From Microvelia longipes (taxonomy: Eukaryota; Arthropoda; Insecta; Hemiptera; Veliidae), in the NCBI GenBank assembly GCA_018340805.1, contig JACMZG010001911.1, forward strand, positions 50,037,713 through 50,101,712: DNA of 64,000 nt, written 5' to 3'. Below the pieces are notes generated by a model. The model saw nothing but the letters and a program-made list of their open reading frames with translations, was not told the origin of the DNA and searched no databases. Numbering within the stretch: position 1 is the first letter of the stretch; each line of letters opens with the position of its first letter. This document shows, one piece after another, positions 28,801 to 40,700 of the stretch. Made by a program: the position numbers and the translations under genes.

Positions 28801-29508
28801 ATGTGGTCAACAGTAGTAGTTCTTAATTTGCTAACTTTAGTTTTATCAAGTAACGTAGATAACGTGAGAAATGATAAGAAATTAGACATATTGCGATCTA
28901 GTTTCGATCCCTTAGATAGTGTTATGGTTATGTCACCGCCTTTACAAATTACTACAAATAATAGTCCGCAAACAAACGATTCATTATTTCGAGTATCGAG
29001 GCAAGGCACTTCTGGGAATCCAGCGAAATCTTCGGATTCGTCAATACTGATTAATCTTATCAACGGAAGGATTAAAAGAGAAGTAAGTCAGTATCAAGAT
29101 AACCAGAGATATAAAGTTCACGAAGTTTATCCAGAACATTATGACGATCATAATTCTACTTCAGGTAGTTATGAATATCACGATGCTCCCCAACAATCGT
29201 CTAATTTAGCTGTAAAACCTACAACAGCTTCTAGATACTACAAATTGGGTAAAAGTTACTACTCGTACTTGCTGATACCTGTTATCTTCTTCATGGCTTA
29301 TACTCCTTTGGCTCTCTGGGCCCTTAAGCTTTTTGTTTTTAAAGGTTTAATTCTAAGTAAGCTGGCTTTCTTAGTAGCCATGTATATGAGTATGAAAACA
29401 CTGATATTTGGTATGCCTGATAATTCACCTATTAAGTATTATAATTTTGGTTATGCTAACGATTATATGAATGATCAAGGAGGCAGTTTAGGACCAGTTG
29501 TGTATTAA
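28801..29508 (+). CDS. Secreted/membrane protein with Osiris/DUF1676-like hydrophobic segment, single exon
   Basis: 235 aa, uninterrupted. Residues 1-16 look like a signal peptide (MWSTVVVLNLLTLVLS). Residues about 17-150 are polar, with an RIKR furin-like site at 90-93 and a Tyr/His-rich stretch at 103-130. Residues 155-204 form a long hydrophobic block, ending ALKLFVFKGLILSKLAFLVA, then a conserved-looking turn and a Tyr/Asn/Gly-rich tail. The K-G-x-x-L-S-K-L-A pattern inside the block resembles that of insect Osiris (DUF1676) proteins, which act in the secretory/endosomal route of cuticle-forming cells; this is a similarity seen by eye only. Possible initiators: CAGTCATC near 28768 and TCAGT at 28789. 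AATAAA at 29582 is a possible poly(A) signal. No neighbour in operon-like arrangement. Confidence 0.75.
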   Translation: MWSTVVVLNLLTLVLSSNVDNVRNDKKLDILRSSFDPLDSVMVMSPPLQITTNNSPQTNDSLFRVSRQGTSGNPAKSSDSSILINLINGRIKREVSQYQDNQRYKVHEVYPEHYDDHNSTSGSYEYHDAPQQSSNLAVKPTTASRYYKLGKSYYSYLLIPVIFFMAYTPLALWALKLFVFKGLILSKLAFLVAMYMSMKTLIFGMPDNSPIKYYNFGYANDYMNDQGGSLGPVVY

Positions 29509-29581
29509 ATTTAATTAGGGTTTAAGTTATTTAAATTCGAATTAATTACACGGACTAAACTTAGACACCACAAGAAATAAT

Positions 29582-29587
29582 AATAAA
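29582..29587 (+). terminator. Possible poly(A) signal of the 28.8-kb gene
   Basis: AATAAA 74 bases after the stop codon. In such AT-rich DNA the hexamer is frequent, so this is only positional evidence. Confidence 0.4.
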
Positions 29588-29599
29588 TCAGACACATCT

Positions 29600-31140
29600 C
29601 GTTCTAATTTTTTAATCCCTTTAATAGTGCAATAGTTAATTAATTCAATCCAGTATTCTTTAGTTGTTAATATAAAATCTAGACTGCCAAAATATTTTAC
29701 TTACATTCTTTGCTTACATTGATTAATAATTTTAATAATAATTAAAATAATTAAGAATATGATTTAAGTAAAATATCCTATAAAATGTACTACATATTGA
29801 TTATTCTTTTTCTATGAATTCTAGCATTCTGGGAGTAAATGAATTATTTGTGTGTATCCTAGCTATAGAACAATTTGTCCGTGTTTTTAATTTGTCTTTA
29901 TAAGATTATAAATTTGTTCGGCATGTAACGCTTACTCTTGGCGAATTTTCATCAGAAAATTACGATCAGCGGATAGAAATAACTTTGATCTATTAACAAT
30001 TATTTTTATTAGTAACATGCGTTAATATGTTCTTAATTGTTTATTAATAAATAAGTATCTTTCTTAAATGGTCTTCCTTGGAAATATTCCTTCCTAAGCT
30101 TATATAAGTAATTAAAAAAACCATTGCTCTCGATATTTCAGGTACATTCAGGTATTTATTTTTATTTTAAATTTGTTTTTATTACTTACTATTCTTTGTT
30201 TAGACCTACGCTGTATTGTTGGATAAGATAGTACTTTCTGTCTGCACCAAGGCCTTCTATATTTATTTGGATGCTATACAAATATCTTAGACCTTGGTTG
30301 GTAACCGTTGCATGCCGAGCAATACTGCTTTGTACAAATTAAAACTCATTAAGATAACAGAACTTAGGTATTTACTTCTAGATATAATTAAAAGAAAGGA
30401 TCTTTTATTATTTTTAAAACTTATCGTATAGATCGTCTTTATCGTATAGATGTAAAAATTATATCTTTCTACTTTAAGAGTACGTTAATAGTAAAGAAAA
30501 CGAGATAATACTCAACCGCACAGTACTGTTAGACTCATTCCTTAAGTATCTTCCGCGAATACGGCAGTTAAATGCACTAAAGTGTAAAATATCTTCGGTT
30601 CTATAGACGAAATATATTCAAAATGCTTTTCTAAATATAATTCTTTTTAATTAAAGGCATTTTTAAATGTTATTCCACATGCAGTATAATAATTAGATAT
30701 TGATAAATAATAATTTTAACTTCGCCCGACGCGTTTCTATTTCCGACATAAAAAAGGTGCCAAATATGCAATATAAATATAAAGAAAAATATTACAGCCT
30801 TAAAGTTTGAATATTTAATATGACATCGGAGATATTGAGATTTTAGTAAAAGTTTCCCCCCCGCATAGTGGAAAAAGCCTTAGGTTTAATGTAATTTCAA
30901 CTTTATTTTAGGCTATCAATACGTTTAAATGCAATTATGAATGCATAATGAAGGCTTCTTCCACTATACGGGGAAAATTTTTACTAAAATCTAAATATCA
31001 AATACGATTTCATACCAAATATTCATATTGTGTCCGCAGATCAAAAATTTTGTTAGTCTTAAATATTTCATCATTTTACACGTTTTATTGCATTCAGGGT
31101 TTAATTTAGTTTATAATAAATTAATTACTTAAATTAGAGT
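29600..31140. other. Intergenic DNA with one foldback repeat
   Basis: AT-rich, no gene seen; contains the inverted-repeat element at 30809-31030 listed separately. Confidence 0.4.
30809..31030. mobile_element. Small foldback (MITE-like) element
   Basis: The left arm at about 30809-30885 (GAGATTTTAGTAAAAGTTTCCCC, CGCATAGTGGAAAAAGCCTT) and the right arm at about 30946-31030 (AAGGCTTCTTCCACTATACGGGG, TTTTTACTAAAATCTAAA) are inverted copies with about 80% identity around a ~60-bp loop. No coding capacity. Confidence 0.6.
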
Positions 31141-31154
31141 ATTCTTATTACACA

Positions 31155-31172
31155 AACACTCACACACACACA

Positions 31173-31237
<65 letters not shown>
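31155..31237. repeat. (CA)n(TA)n compound microsatellite
   Basis: A CACACA run directly followed by a TA run. Confidence 0.95.
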
Positions 31238-31240
<3 letters not shown>

Positions 31241-32311
31241 CTGAAGATATGGTACTTACTTAAAAGTATCTGTTCTATTGCAAATTATATATGTCTTGTG
31301 ATTACTAAAATATAGATCAGTTAATGTTAAAGTTATATAATGTAATCTACAAAATGATGAAATAAATTGCATTAACAAAATCTCAGCTGAAACATTTAAC
31401 TATGTTCGGGCAAAATGCAGAAGTTACTTAAATGCAAAAATAATTTTAAATAGGAGAATAAGTTTTAAGGTATTTTTAATTAAAATATATTTAAAACAGG
31501 GCTAAAGAAATGTGTATCTTTTGATTTTATTCAATAAAATCTTATTAATTTACTTATTAATATTTTTCAAAGGTGAATATATTTATTAATCAGTGCATTT
31601 CATTCAATTTATGTATTCTCTAATCAGCATTAGTTGTGTGTATGCGTTTTTGTAATACATTATAATTCTTATGTGTTAAGTGATACATAAGAATAATAAG
31701 TATAAACTGTATCAGTTTTTATGTTAATTTAGAAAATAATATAGAGTTATAATTATAGAAAGCTGTAGACATAGACGCATAATATTGGTTACGCTTTTCT
31801 ACCGTCATTTATTATTTTTTATCAATCTTACATTACTTTTGCGTTTTATTGTCAAGGCCAACAGTAGGATTACAGTGAAAAATATTAAAATTAGAAGCAA
31901 GTTAGGGTGGGTCAGAAGTTAAGAAAATTACTGGAAAACGACAAAAGAGTCTCTTCACGAAGATAATATTTATTGGCAAAGAGCTCTCAACATAATATAA
32001 GGAAAGATGAAAGTTTTAATTACATTACACTACCTTTTCATTTGAGAGAGTAACATTTCAGATAGTCGAGTAAGACTTACCAAGCTGCTGCCATGTCATT
32101 AAAAGAAAAAATAACTTTCGTAATTATTTTTACGAGATCAGTCTATCGTAGCCATCATTAATGGCTTCATCATACGTTGGATGCTCTTTGCCAATTAACT
32201 ATCATTTTTGTGGAGAGACGCTATGTTTCCTAGTATAAATAACTCCACTTTTTTTAACTTCTTTCAAAAGATTCAGATAAAACTAATTAGTTAATCCGGA
32301 GAGATGTAACG

Positions 32312-32385
32312 TTTTAGCGAATTTTTAAATAAAAAAATGAGCTTATGGGATTGGGGTCATGGAAGGGGGAATAGGGGAGCTAATT
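32312..32385 (+). repeat. Dispersed 70-bp repeat, copy A
   Basis: TTTTAGCGAATTTTTAAATAAAAAAATGAGCTTATGGGATTGGGGTCATGGA-type block followed by G-rich DNA. Related copies at 36268-36345, 44069-44135 and, inverted, 60836-60897. Confidence 0.55.
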
Positions 32386-32411
32386 TAAAAGGGAGGGTCT
32401 CTCTGATCAAG

Positions 32412-32424
32412 AATATATATATTA

Positions 32425-32462
<38 letters not shown>

Positions 32463-32474
32463 TAATATATAGAA
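32412..32474. repeat. (TA)n with AATATATT interruptions
   Basis: A TA run symmetrically flanked by ATATATTATATATT and AATATATAATATAT, so the whole tract is palindromic. Confidence 0.9.
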
Positions 32475-33189
32475 CCGGTTTTGTGCTACAATTTTAACTG
32501 TCCTTTTAATGTTATATTTAATGAGTTTATTAGAGGAATTTAGGAATAGCTATGACGTAAACTGATCGTTGCTCTAAAAAAACTAATTTAGATTTTCTAT
32601 TCTTAAAAATATAAACTTAGCATAAAGTATTATCAAGCTCAACTAAGTCATTTTTAATTAAGTAATTTATTTGTGTATAAAATTTGTTATCAACGTGTAT
32701 TTATGTGTTATTTATTTTAATTTATTTATTTGGTTTCAATAAAGTAATTTAAAATGTATTTAATTATTGTAAATAAATATATAAATATCTTTTTTTACTT
32801 ATTCTTCTTTTATTCACCAAATAACATAATTCTATCGCCGTATAATCCATTCATGTGTGGCTATGGCCATATACCATTAAATATGTCAAATTCTAAATAA
32901 TCTCATTAATTTCCTTAGGGTTAATTTGATCATTGGCTTTAACAAAAAGAATCGCCCTTTTATAATTTTCTAATTTCATTATACTAGCAAATACCAAAGG
33001 GTATTAAATAAATGTTAACCATATTTTAATAAAATTTAAAATTAACCTAAAATAATAATTTCTGTCAATCTGAAGTGTTAATAAACAGTAAATACATCCT
33101 GTTAAATGCCTTTACAGATTTGGCATTTTCTTGAAGATGACCATCACTGGCTGCTCGTTTACATGGATAGTTTTTAATCAATTATTTCA

Positions 33190-33345
33190 TTCTATACAAT
33201 ACCGAGTTTTGCAAAACATTAATGGTAATCACTATACAATTGTGCGAGAAGCACTCTGGAAATGTAACCAGCCTGGTTGATCTGGGAACTGTTCCATCAT
33301 TCGACATTACTGATAGCTCGACATAACCTATATAATCCCTCTTCT
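33190..33345 (+). repeat. Dispersed repeat shared with 23.87-24.04 kb
   Basis: Second copy of the CGAGTTTTGCAAAACAT ... TGTTCCATCATTCGACATT repeat. It directly precedes the minisatellite. Confidence 0.55.
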
Positions 33346-33482
33346 GTTCACTTAAAATAAAAGTGAAATATTATATAGCCGAGCAGTCATCTTTTTAAGT
33401 ATAGAGCAGAGTGAGTTCAAGTTCACTTTAAATAGACCTTATGAAATAGAGTAACCAATGACATAATACCGAGCCATCATTA

Positions 33483-34005
33483 ATAACGAATGTCATATGA
33501 TAGTACAGTTCCCTACTGAACCATAGTATTCTGATTGATACATTTCCTAGATGACTTGTTACAGTTCCCTGCTGAACCAAAGCATTCTGATTGTTACATT
33601 TTCTTGATGACTTGTTACAGTTCCCTGCTAAACCATATAGCATTCTGCTTGTTACATTCTCTAGATGACTTGTTACAGTTCCCTGCTAAACCATAGCATT
33701 CTGTTTGTTACATTCTCTTGAATACTTGTTACAGTTCCCTGCTAGGTCATAGCATTCTGCTTGTTAAATTTCCTAGATGACTTGTTACAGTTCCCTGCTG
33801 AACCAAAGCACTCTGATTGTTACATTTTCTTGATGACTTGTTACAGTTCCCTGCTAAACCATAGCATTCTGTTTGTTACATTCTCTTGAATACTTGTTAC
33901 AGTTCCCTGCTAGGCCATAGCATTCTGCTTGTTAAATTTCCTAGATGACTTGTTACAGTTCCCTGCTGAACCATAGCATTCTGATTGATACATTTCCTAG
34001 ATGTC
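33483..34005 (+). repeat. Minisatellite, about nine 57-bp units
   Basis: Units carry GACTTGTTACAGTTCCCTGC, then (T)GAACCATAGCATTCTG, TTGTTACATT and TCTAGAT. Units differ by a few bases, and variant types recur at every third unit (for example the GAATACTTGTTACAG and TGCTAGG variants), which suggests a higher-order period of about 170 bp. Not a CRISPR array: the units have no unique spacers and the context is eukaryotic. A minus-strand open frame through it is incidental. Confidence 0.9.
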
Positions 34006-34839
34006 TCTCGCTCAATTTACATTGTGTTTAATAAATTCCTGACTACTCAGATGTCCTGAACGTATTCATGTGATAAAATATAGTTTTTCTTTAGGAAGAA
34101 AACCAGAAAAAATAAAGATAGTTTCACTTCCTTTCTTTTTGTCGAACGATTTAATTCATATTTTTTATTAAAAGGAACTTTTTATTGTCCTATTTTACTA
34201 CTTAATTAAATTTATCATAAACAAATTGTAATAAATGTATTATAAGTAGACCATATCTTTTGTTCACATGATTGTCTTGTCTAAATGATATTAGAATGGA
34301 AATTTCCGGTTGCATTTTTATTTAAGTAAAAAACTCATTGTCAGTTACTAAAGTCTATGGTCGTAAAATAATGAAAGTTATTTTAACAACATATTTTATT
34401 CTCGAGAAATAATTCCCTATTATCATTTTATTTTCCTTCCTTATTTCTTATAGACAAATGCATTCGTGAAGGAAACATGCAAAAAGAAAACCCCTGTTTG
34501 TCTCGAATTATTAAAAAAAAGTTTAATTTAACCTTCGCACCTCAGCTTTGCCTTAATTCAGCTGCTTCATACTTTACTGCTGCAAAGTTGAAATCTGGCT
34601 TATACTAAGCAAAATTAAAATTCGAATAAAGAACCATCTTTAATTATTCATAATTAGCTCAGAACATGATATATTCCGATGTCCAATTTACCTCCCATTT
34701 CAGCGAGAAAGTCTTAAGTGAATCTTTATCGATTTCTCGTTTTTTTTAGTGTAATGTGATCTTCCTTTTGTTGTTGTAATAACTGTAGGTGTCCTATACG
34801 ACACCGCAATTTGCGAAAAGATAGAAAAAGTAAATTGGT

Positions 34840-35245
34840 AGGTATACTTTTATAGGACTTTTTGGGTTCTAGGGATAAAGCAAGACATTTTGTCCCCTGC
34901 ATATTGTTTTAAGTCTGCTATTTTGGCGGTAATAAGTGGGCAAAGTGTAAAAACTAAATAATTTAACTCAAAATTAAAGGTTGACATTAGAAATAATTTG
35001 CCCAGAGAAGAAATGCCTTATATTTTGTTTAACACCAAAAACCGTTTATTACATTTTCAATCTAAAAAAAATGCTTTGTTTCTATTTTTCTCAAATCTGG
35101 AAGTTTTAGTGACTGTAAATAATTTCAAATGAGGGTAAGGGAATGAATTATTTGACATTTCAAAATAGCGGTCTTAGACAAAAATAGGCAAGGGTTCAAA
35201 ATGTCTTGTATTAATTCTTTGAACCCAAAAAGTCTATAAAAAGTA
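34840..35245. mobile_element. Foldback repeat related to 41.98-42.19 kb
   Basis: The left arm at about 34840-34990 (ACTTTTTGGGTTCTAGGGAT, AAGACATTTTGTCCC, TTTTAAGTCTGCTATTTTGG) and the inverted right arm at about 35110-35245 (AAAATAGCGGTCTTAGACAA, AAAATGTCTTGTATTAATTC, GAACCCAAAAAGTC) are complementary with gaps. A direct copy of the left arm lies at 41980-42190. No coding capacity. Confidence 0.6.
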
Positions 35246-35399
35246 CTCCTTCCATTACTTGTCCTCATTTATACCGTTGGTATATAGAAAGATTATTGTG
35301 TTTGAAAAAACGTCCGAAACCAGGATGGCTCCTTAATTTTCCGTTTCAGGTGCTTTTAGGGTCTTAAGTGGTTTTCACAAAGTTGTCTGTTTATGTGTG

Positions 35400-35470
35400 T
35401 GTGTATGTGTCTATCATCGTAGCTTCCAGCGTATTTATGCTATAGAGAGTTGAAACTTTTTACAATAATC
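35400..35470. repeat. Dispersed repeat shared with 16.2-16.39 kb
   Basis: Contains CTATCATCGTAGCTTCCAGC and GTATTTATGCTATAGAGAGT. Confidence 0.5.
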
Positions 35471-35887
35471 AGTCTATAAGTTAAGTTGTGCTAAAAACAT
35501 TATGACGTCATAAACCCGAAAAAATGACTTTTGAAAAGTTATAAAAAGCGGAAAAATATTGCGATTAATTTTAAATGTTGCATGCATTTAGCCACTTGTA
35601 AGACTCTCAATACCCAGCATTAGTTCAATTTTTTATTATATGACTAGTGTACGTTTTTTAAAAAATTGTAAAAACGGAAAATAATCCAATTGAGTTGAAA
35701 TTCTGCACAAGTGTAAATTTTTTTAAAAATCAGAAAATGGTTTGAGTTTAAATTTGGTACATGCTGTATACAAATATACATATAGCATACAAGTATATGT
35801 AGCATAAAAGTTTAAAGTATATACCTTTACCTAATAAATAAGTAAACCAAGTTTCGTTTCAATATGACATGATTTTCGTTGTTTCAT

Positions 35888-36100
35888 AAAAGTTAAGCAG
35901 CATTGAGCATGGTCAGTGCCTGGATGGGTGACCGCGGAGAATGAAACTGATGTGTTTACTATTTGAGGACGAACAAAGCGAGTTTAAAGACGTGTTCCAG
36001 TATAAATTTAAGGACTCGTAACTCTGACGAGCCAAGCGAATTCGAAGTAGGAAAGATTAGCGTAGCGAATCCGATGTAAAGAGGAAAAGTTCCTAAATAC
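35888..36100 (+). mobile_element. 5S-rRNA-derived SINE, copy 2
   Basis: The best-preserved 5S-like head of the three: AAGTTAAGCAGCATTGAGCA, GGTCAGTGCC, then TGGATGGGTGACCGC, which are the A-box, intermediate element and C-box of 5S rRNA in the right order and spacing. The body has GAGGACGAACAAAGCGAGT, and the tail has GCGTAGCGAATCCGATGTAAA, matching copy 1. Confidence 0.75.
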
Positions 36101-36245
36101 GCTATTCTCAATTTATTTCTTTTTTACGCAAAATTCGGTGGACACCCATAATTAACTACACCATCAAAAATAAGTTTTCTTTTCACAGAAAATGTACCCC
36201 AAGTTTCATTTATTTATGTCAAAATTTTCAATGTTTAAAGGGAAA

Positions 36246-36423
36246 CATTAGGTCTCGTAGTTTATTGTTTTTTAGCGAATTTTCATAATGAAAATGACGC
36301 TTATGAGGTTGTTCGGATGACGGAAGTTGAGGGTGGGAGTGAGCGGAATCGGTTCCTATTGGCTTCCTGATAACAAAAATATATGTCCGAAAAAAGTTAT
36401 ATATATATATGTTATATATATAT

Positions 36424-36489
<66 letters not shown>

Positions 36490-36596
36490 AGAGTTTCTAC
36501 CCTTTCGTATGGCGAACGATAACTCTCGAAGGCGTTCTCAAATTGAAACGAACTTTGCAAATCGCGAGATGTTGAGGAGGTTACGAGACCTATTGT
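36246..36596. mobile_element. Inverted-repeat element around a (TA)n tract
   Basis: AGGTCTCGTAGTTTATTG (36250) faces TTACGAGACCTATTG (about 36579-36593). Between them lie copy B of the 70-bp dispersed repeat (36268-36345) and a (TA)n run at 36397-36486. Coding frames on both strands through the TA run are artefacts. Confidence 0.45.
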
Positions 36597-37049
36597 TTAT
36601 AAAAATTATGACGTCATCAATCAAAGTTATGACGTCATGAAAAAAAAATATTTTTTTGAAACTTGAAATGGCTTTAAAACAAGGTTTTCGTGTTTAGATA
36701 GACGGCTAGCTGAATCGATTAAGACCAATTTCAGCTCAATCGAACCATCACAAATGGCGCAATCGGTATACATATATATATATAATCTTGTATATATGTA
36801 CGTCCAGGTCAAAGACTTGTACGATATCTGTTGGGTTTAGTAGTGCTAGAGGGTGGGGATATAGTATAAAAGATGGACCTCTACCTCTTGCTCCATCCTG
36901 GTAAGCCTGCTGTCCCAGAGAGACAGGACAAAAATGACTTCCACTAACCACGCCGAACAAAGCAGGCCCGTAAAGCGAAGAACCTCGAAGTAGTCTTTAT
37001 ATGGTCGAAGTCATTCTAAAACGATTGCGACCGGTTTCAGCTCAATCAG

Positions 37050-37411
37050 ACAATCCTAAGATAGATGGTTCACTCCCGAGTGTAGTAGGAACACTCAATT
37101 GACAAGTTTGTGTTTATGATTTAAGTTAGGGTCTCATCACTAGAGTCTTGAATAGCGCTAGTAGTAAAATATTATTTGCTCTTCTCTACTAGATTGTGCT
37201 GTAGTATTTTTTTTTAAAAACAAACAATTGCCAATCGTTTAGTAAAATAAAATAAAAGTAAACAAAGATCTATGTAAAAAATATGTGACAGTTTCACGCT
37301 GTCACCACTAGACTGTACTACTTGAGCCTCCTGCATCCCATCAACTATTTTTTTTTAAATCTTTGAGTGAGCCATCTATGTTAATATTGTTTATCTATGA
37401 TCCTAAGTGAC
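37050..37411. mobile_element. MITE-like element with imperfect terminal inverted repeats
   Basis: CCTAAGATAGATGGTTCACTC (37056-37076) is complementary to GAGTGAGCCATCTATG (37366-37381), and further out a second ATCTATGATCCTAAGTG occurs. The interior is non-coding with CTAGT-rich arms. The block TTTCAGCTCAATC just upstream (37035) also occurs at 36729, about 300 bp away, so this region has a layered repeat history. Confidence 0.45.
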
Positions 37412-37546
37412 GGAAACGGTATTTTTATTAAAAAAAAAAATGAATATATTTTTGTTTATAATGCTTGTTAGTTTTAATATTATAGCATACTATTAATAAT
37501 AAAGTATTAATAAAATCTTAATTAGTAAAATCAAATTTGTGAGAAA

Positions 37547-37786
37547 GCCTCTCAGGCCCGCGAAGCGGGCCTGTGTGGAGAGGCATTGAAAATTCGCTAG
37601 GTACATGGCAAAATGCCATGTAACAAGAACAATAATGAACACACATACAAAAACAACAACAATGTGGCCGCGAAGCGGCCACAGGGAGGCCCCCGGGCCG
37701 CGAAGCGGCCCGGTGGGCCGACGCTGCGGAGCGGACGAGGCGCGAAGCGCCGAGGCCGCGTAGCGGCTACGGGCCGAAGGCCCGTA
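37547..37786. repeat. Cluster of GC-rich perfect hairpins with 3-nt loops
   Basis: Seven perfect hairpins with triloops in 240 bp. H1 37553-37573 (9-bp stem, GAA loop) sits inside an outer GCCTCTC/GAGAGGC stem. H2 37602-37622 (9 bp, AAA). H3 37663-37683 (9 bp, GAA). H4 37693-37713 (9 bp, GAA). H6 37739-37751 (5 bp, GAA). H7 37755-37767 (5 bp, GTA). H8 37769-37785 (7 bp, GAA). An imperfect one lies at about 37722-37737 (GGA). H1, H3, H4 and H6 have the core GCGAAGC, a DNA sequence known for forming an exceptionally stable mini-hairpin. Flanking DNA is ordinary AT-rich. It is not coding: a 60-codon frame across it is a by-product. Confidence 0.85.
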
Positions 37787-37799
37787 TTTATTTAATTGT

Positions 37800-40700
37800 T
37801 TTTTATTAGATCTTTCTTTTTTGAGCAGGGATGTTTAATCCCTGTAGGAAATGTTTATTTAATAATAACAATGAAAACAACTTTTTTATAAAACAAAATA
37901 TATTTCTTTCTCTTTAAAGCCATAAGTAAAATAAATAAAATATTACAAAAAGCTATTTAACATACAAATTATCTAAACTTACATCTAATATGAGATTATA
38001 AAATGAATATAACGTATTCATTATTTAATTGCATTCTTTAATCTCTCTACTGCAATTGTATCGGTGGGATCGTCTTATTTTCTTAAGAAAATTAAGGTTC
38101 TACATCTACCTGTTATATTAGGTAAAATTTAATATAGTAAAAATATCTTTAGATCTAAGCATTTTTAAGTTATTTACGCGCACAACTAATTCTGTGATTA
38201 TCTCATTATTGTTCTGATTATGACTTGTGTCTAAAATAGTATAAAAATGGTTTTCTTTATAAGAAACGAACTTCACAAGTATTTTAAAGTTAATAACAAG
38301 ACATTATTGTTTGGTTTATGGAGTTTATTACTCGTTTCGTAATGATATAATATTGGAATTAAGTTCTGTCTTTACTTCTCAAACGCAGCTCTTTTTCGGC
38401 GACGAGGTCGGTCATAGAACCTTAATTAAATTACTTAACTGTCTAAATTCTTTAAAACTAATCAATAATACGATAGTTGCTTATTTCTAGTTACTTATTT
38501 CTAAACTAGTAAGTTAGTTATGAATCTAAATTACCTTTTAAATATTTCATCAAACAGTATTCTGCGAGTTTTTTCAACATTTTTTAAAAACTCAAAGACC
38601 TTTTTAAAAAATCACTAACTCTATTGTACAATATTTATAACTTACAGTTAAAGTAGCCTTTATTTCCATAATTTATTTTTAAGAGGATACTTAAAAATGT
38701 ATTTATTAATTTATTTATTATTATTTATTAATTTATCTGTTAAGAGGATACTTCCTAACAGCTTTTCAGAAAGATGTGTTAAAACAGCACCCTGATGGTA
38801 TCAGCTATTCAAAGTGATATGTTAAAACAATACAAACTGTTTAATACTTTAATAGTGAAAGTTATAAATATAACCAGAGCACAGTGCTTCTTGCACTTTC
38901 ACAAAAAGTTATAAATAACATTGCCCACTACTTGAATTTTTACGTAAAATTATTATAAAAACAGTGCTCAATGCAAGAAGCTTCAAAGTAAATATAGGTT
39001 TATACCAGTGGTCACTACAAGCAGCTTCACAGAAATATAGATTTTAACAGTGGTCACTGCAAGCAGGTTTATAAAAATTAGATTTAAACTGTTATAACTG
39101 CACGCAGGTTTACAAAAAAATAGATTTAAACAGTGGTCACTTGAAGCAATTACTGTTTAAAACTATCGTTACAAAAGATAGTTTTAAACAGCAAACTCAG
39201 ACAAAACTTCTTGCTGCTTGTTAACAGGTGCAAATAACTATTTCGGAGATATATCTTAACCTAAGTCTGAACTATACTAATATACTGACCAAAAAAAATT
39301 GTTTTCTCTAAAATAAAATTACAACAAATGCGGCCTGCATATCTTCCCCTACCAAATTACTTACTTTATATTACAGTACTGCTCAAAAGTTAAATATAAT
39401 TGATTTCAATGTGTAACCTATATTTAATTATTATTAAAGTATGTACCCTTTATTTAATTTAATAAAATATTTATTAAATGTATTATATAGGCACTTTATA
39501 AAATAAATATCAACTTCACAATAAACTTTTGAGCCAAGTTTACTACCTAATTACTTATAACTAGCAAAATAATTTCTATTTACACTTAAATATTTTATTA
39601 GGAATACTTATAAAAGTGGACTTCAAAGTAAATATAGTTATTAAACTTAACTATAAAAATTATATTTAATAACAAACAACGTATGCGTTTAGGACAAACA
39701 ACAGACCTTTCTTATTATAGCTGTAGTTTAATAGTTAACTATAAATGTAAACTACAATGTATAGTTGTTAACTATAAATTGCATATATTAACGAAAACGG
39801 AATTAATAATAGTTTAATAATTATAGTTATAGTGGAATCTATTATTATTATAGTTACTTATATAGTTCACTTTAAGTCACTTCACTAACTATATACATGA
39901 AGTAAATATTGTTACTATAACTTCTCTAAGCGCACAGGAATAGTGAACAACAGTAATAACACCAACTGTTTATTAAAGATATTATAACTATAACTTGTTA
40001 CTATTACAGTTATTATAACTATAAGTATTAAATTTTTATAGTTTACAATGACAACTATAGAAACTACAAACAGTACAGTTTACTCTAGTGTCTGAAGAAA
40101 TTACTAGTAGTGATTTAACTACAAAGTCATATTGCTCTACTGTAAAAATAAAAATAATATTACTATAAAATAATAGTAAGTTGTACTATAAATTATAAAA
40201 CTATAAAAATCATATTCAGTAACAACAGGCATTATTGTTATTATGTTATCTCATATTTTTTTACTTCAGTTTCCATAAATTTAATATTACTCCATTTCTT
40301 CCATTATTTATGAGTCCTTATCATATGATTTTTATTATTTTGATTTAAGTTATGATAAAATATGCACACATAAAATATATTAACTAGCAATATTAGTAAG
40401 TACTTCTAAAACTATAAAAAAAGTACAAGTATATATCTATAAAAATGAAAAAATATATACTAATACGAGTGAAGATGAGAGATCATCATAAAAAATAATT
40501 TAATAATTAGCTAATAATGAAAGCTTTAATAGTTTGAAAATATAGAACGCCCTCAATTCCAAAAAATCGTAAAATAATAAATTTACGTTACAAAAATTAT
40601 TAGGTTTGTATTACTCCTTACCAGAATAAGAGTAGACTATATATGGCACTCTGGGATGTATTGCATATTTAGTCTATACTTTATGTTATAAGTTAATTAT

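Noticed and set aside
33483..34005. CRISPR-like regular array
   Set aside because: No variable spacers, imperfect contiguous units, insect-type context; it is a minisatellite.
36627..36960. Two overlapping minus-strand frames near a TATAAAA-like box, as an LTR or gene
   Set aside because: No LTR pair, no retroviral-type motifs, and repeat-like blocks in both strands; not enough to call.
37613..37795. 60-codon Arg/Gly-rich frame
   Set aside because: Runs through the GC hairpin cluster; the composition is dictated by the hairpins.
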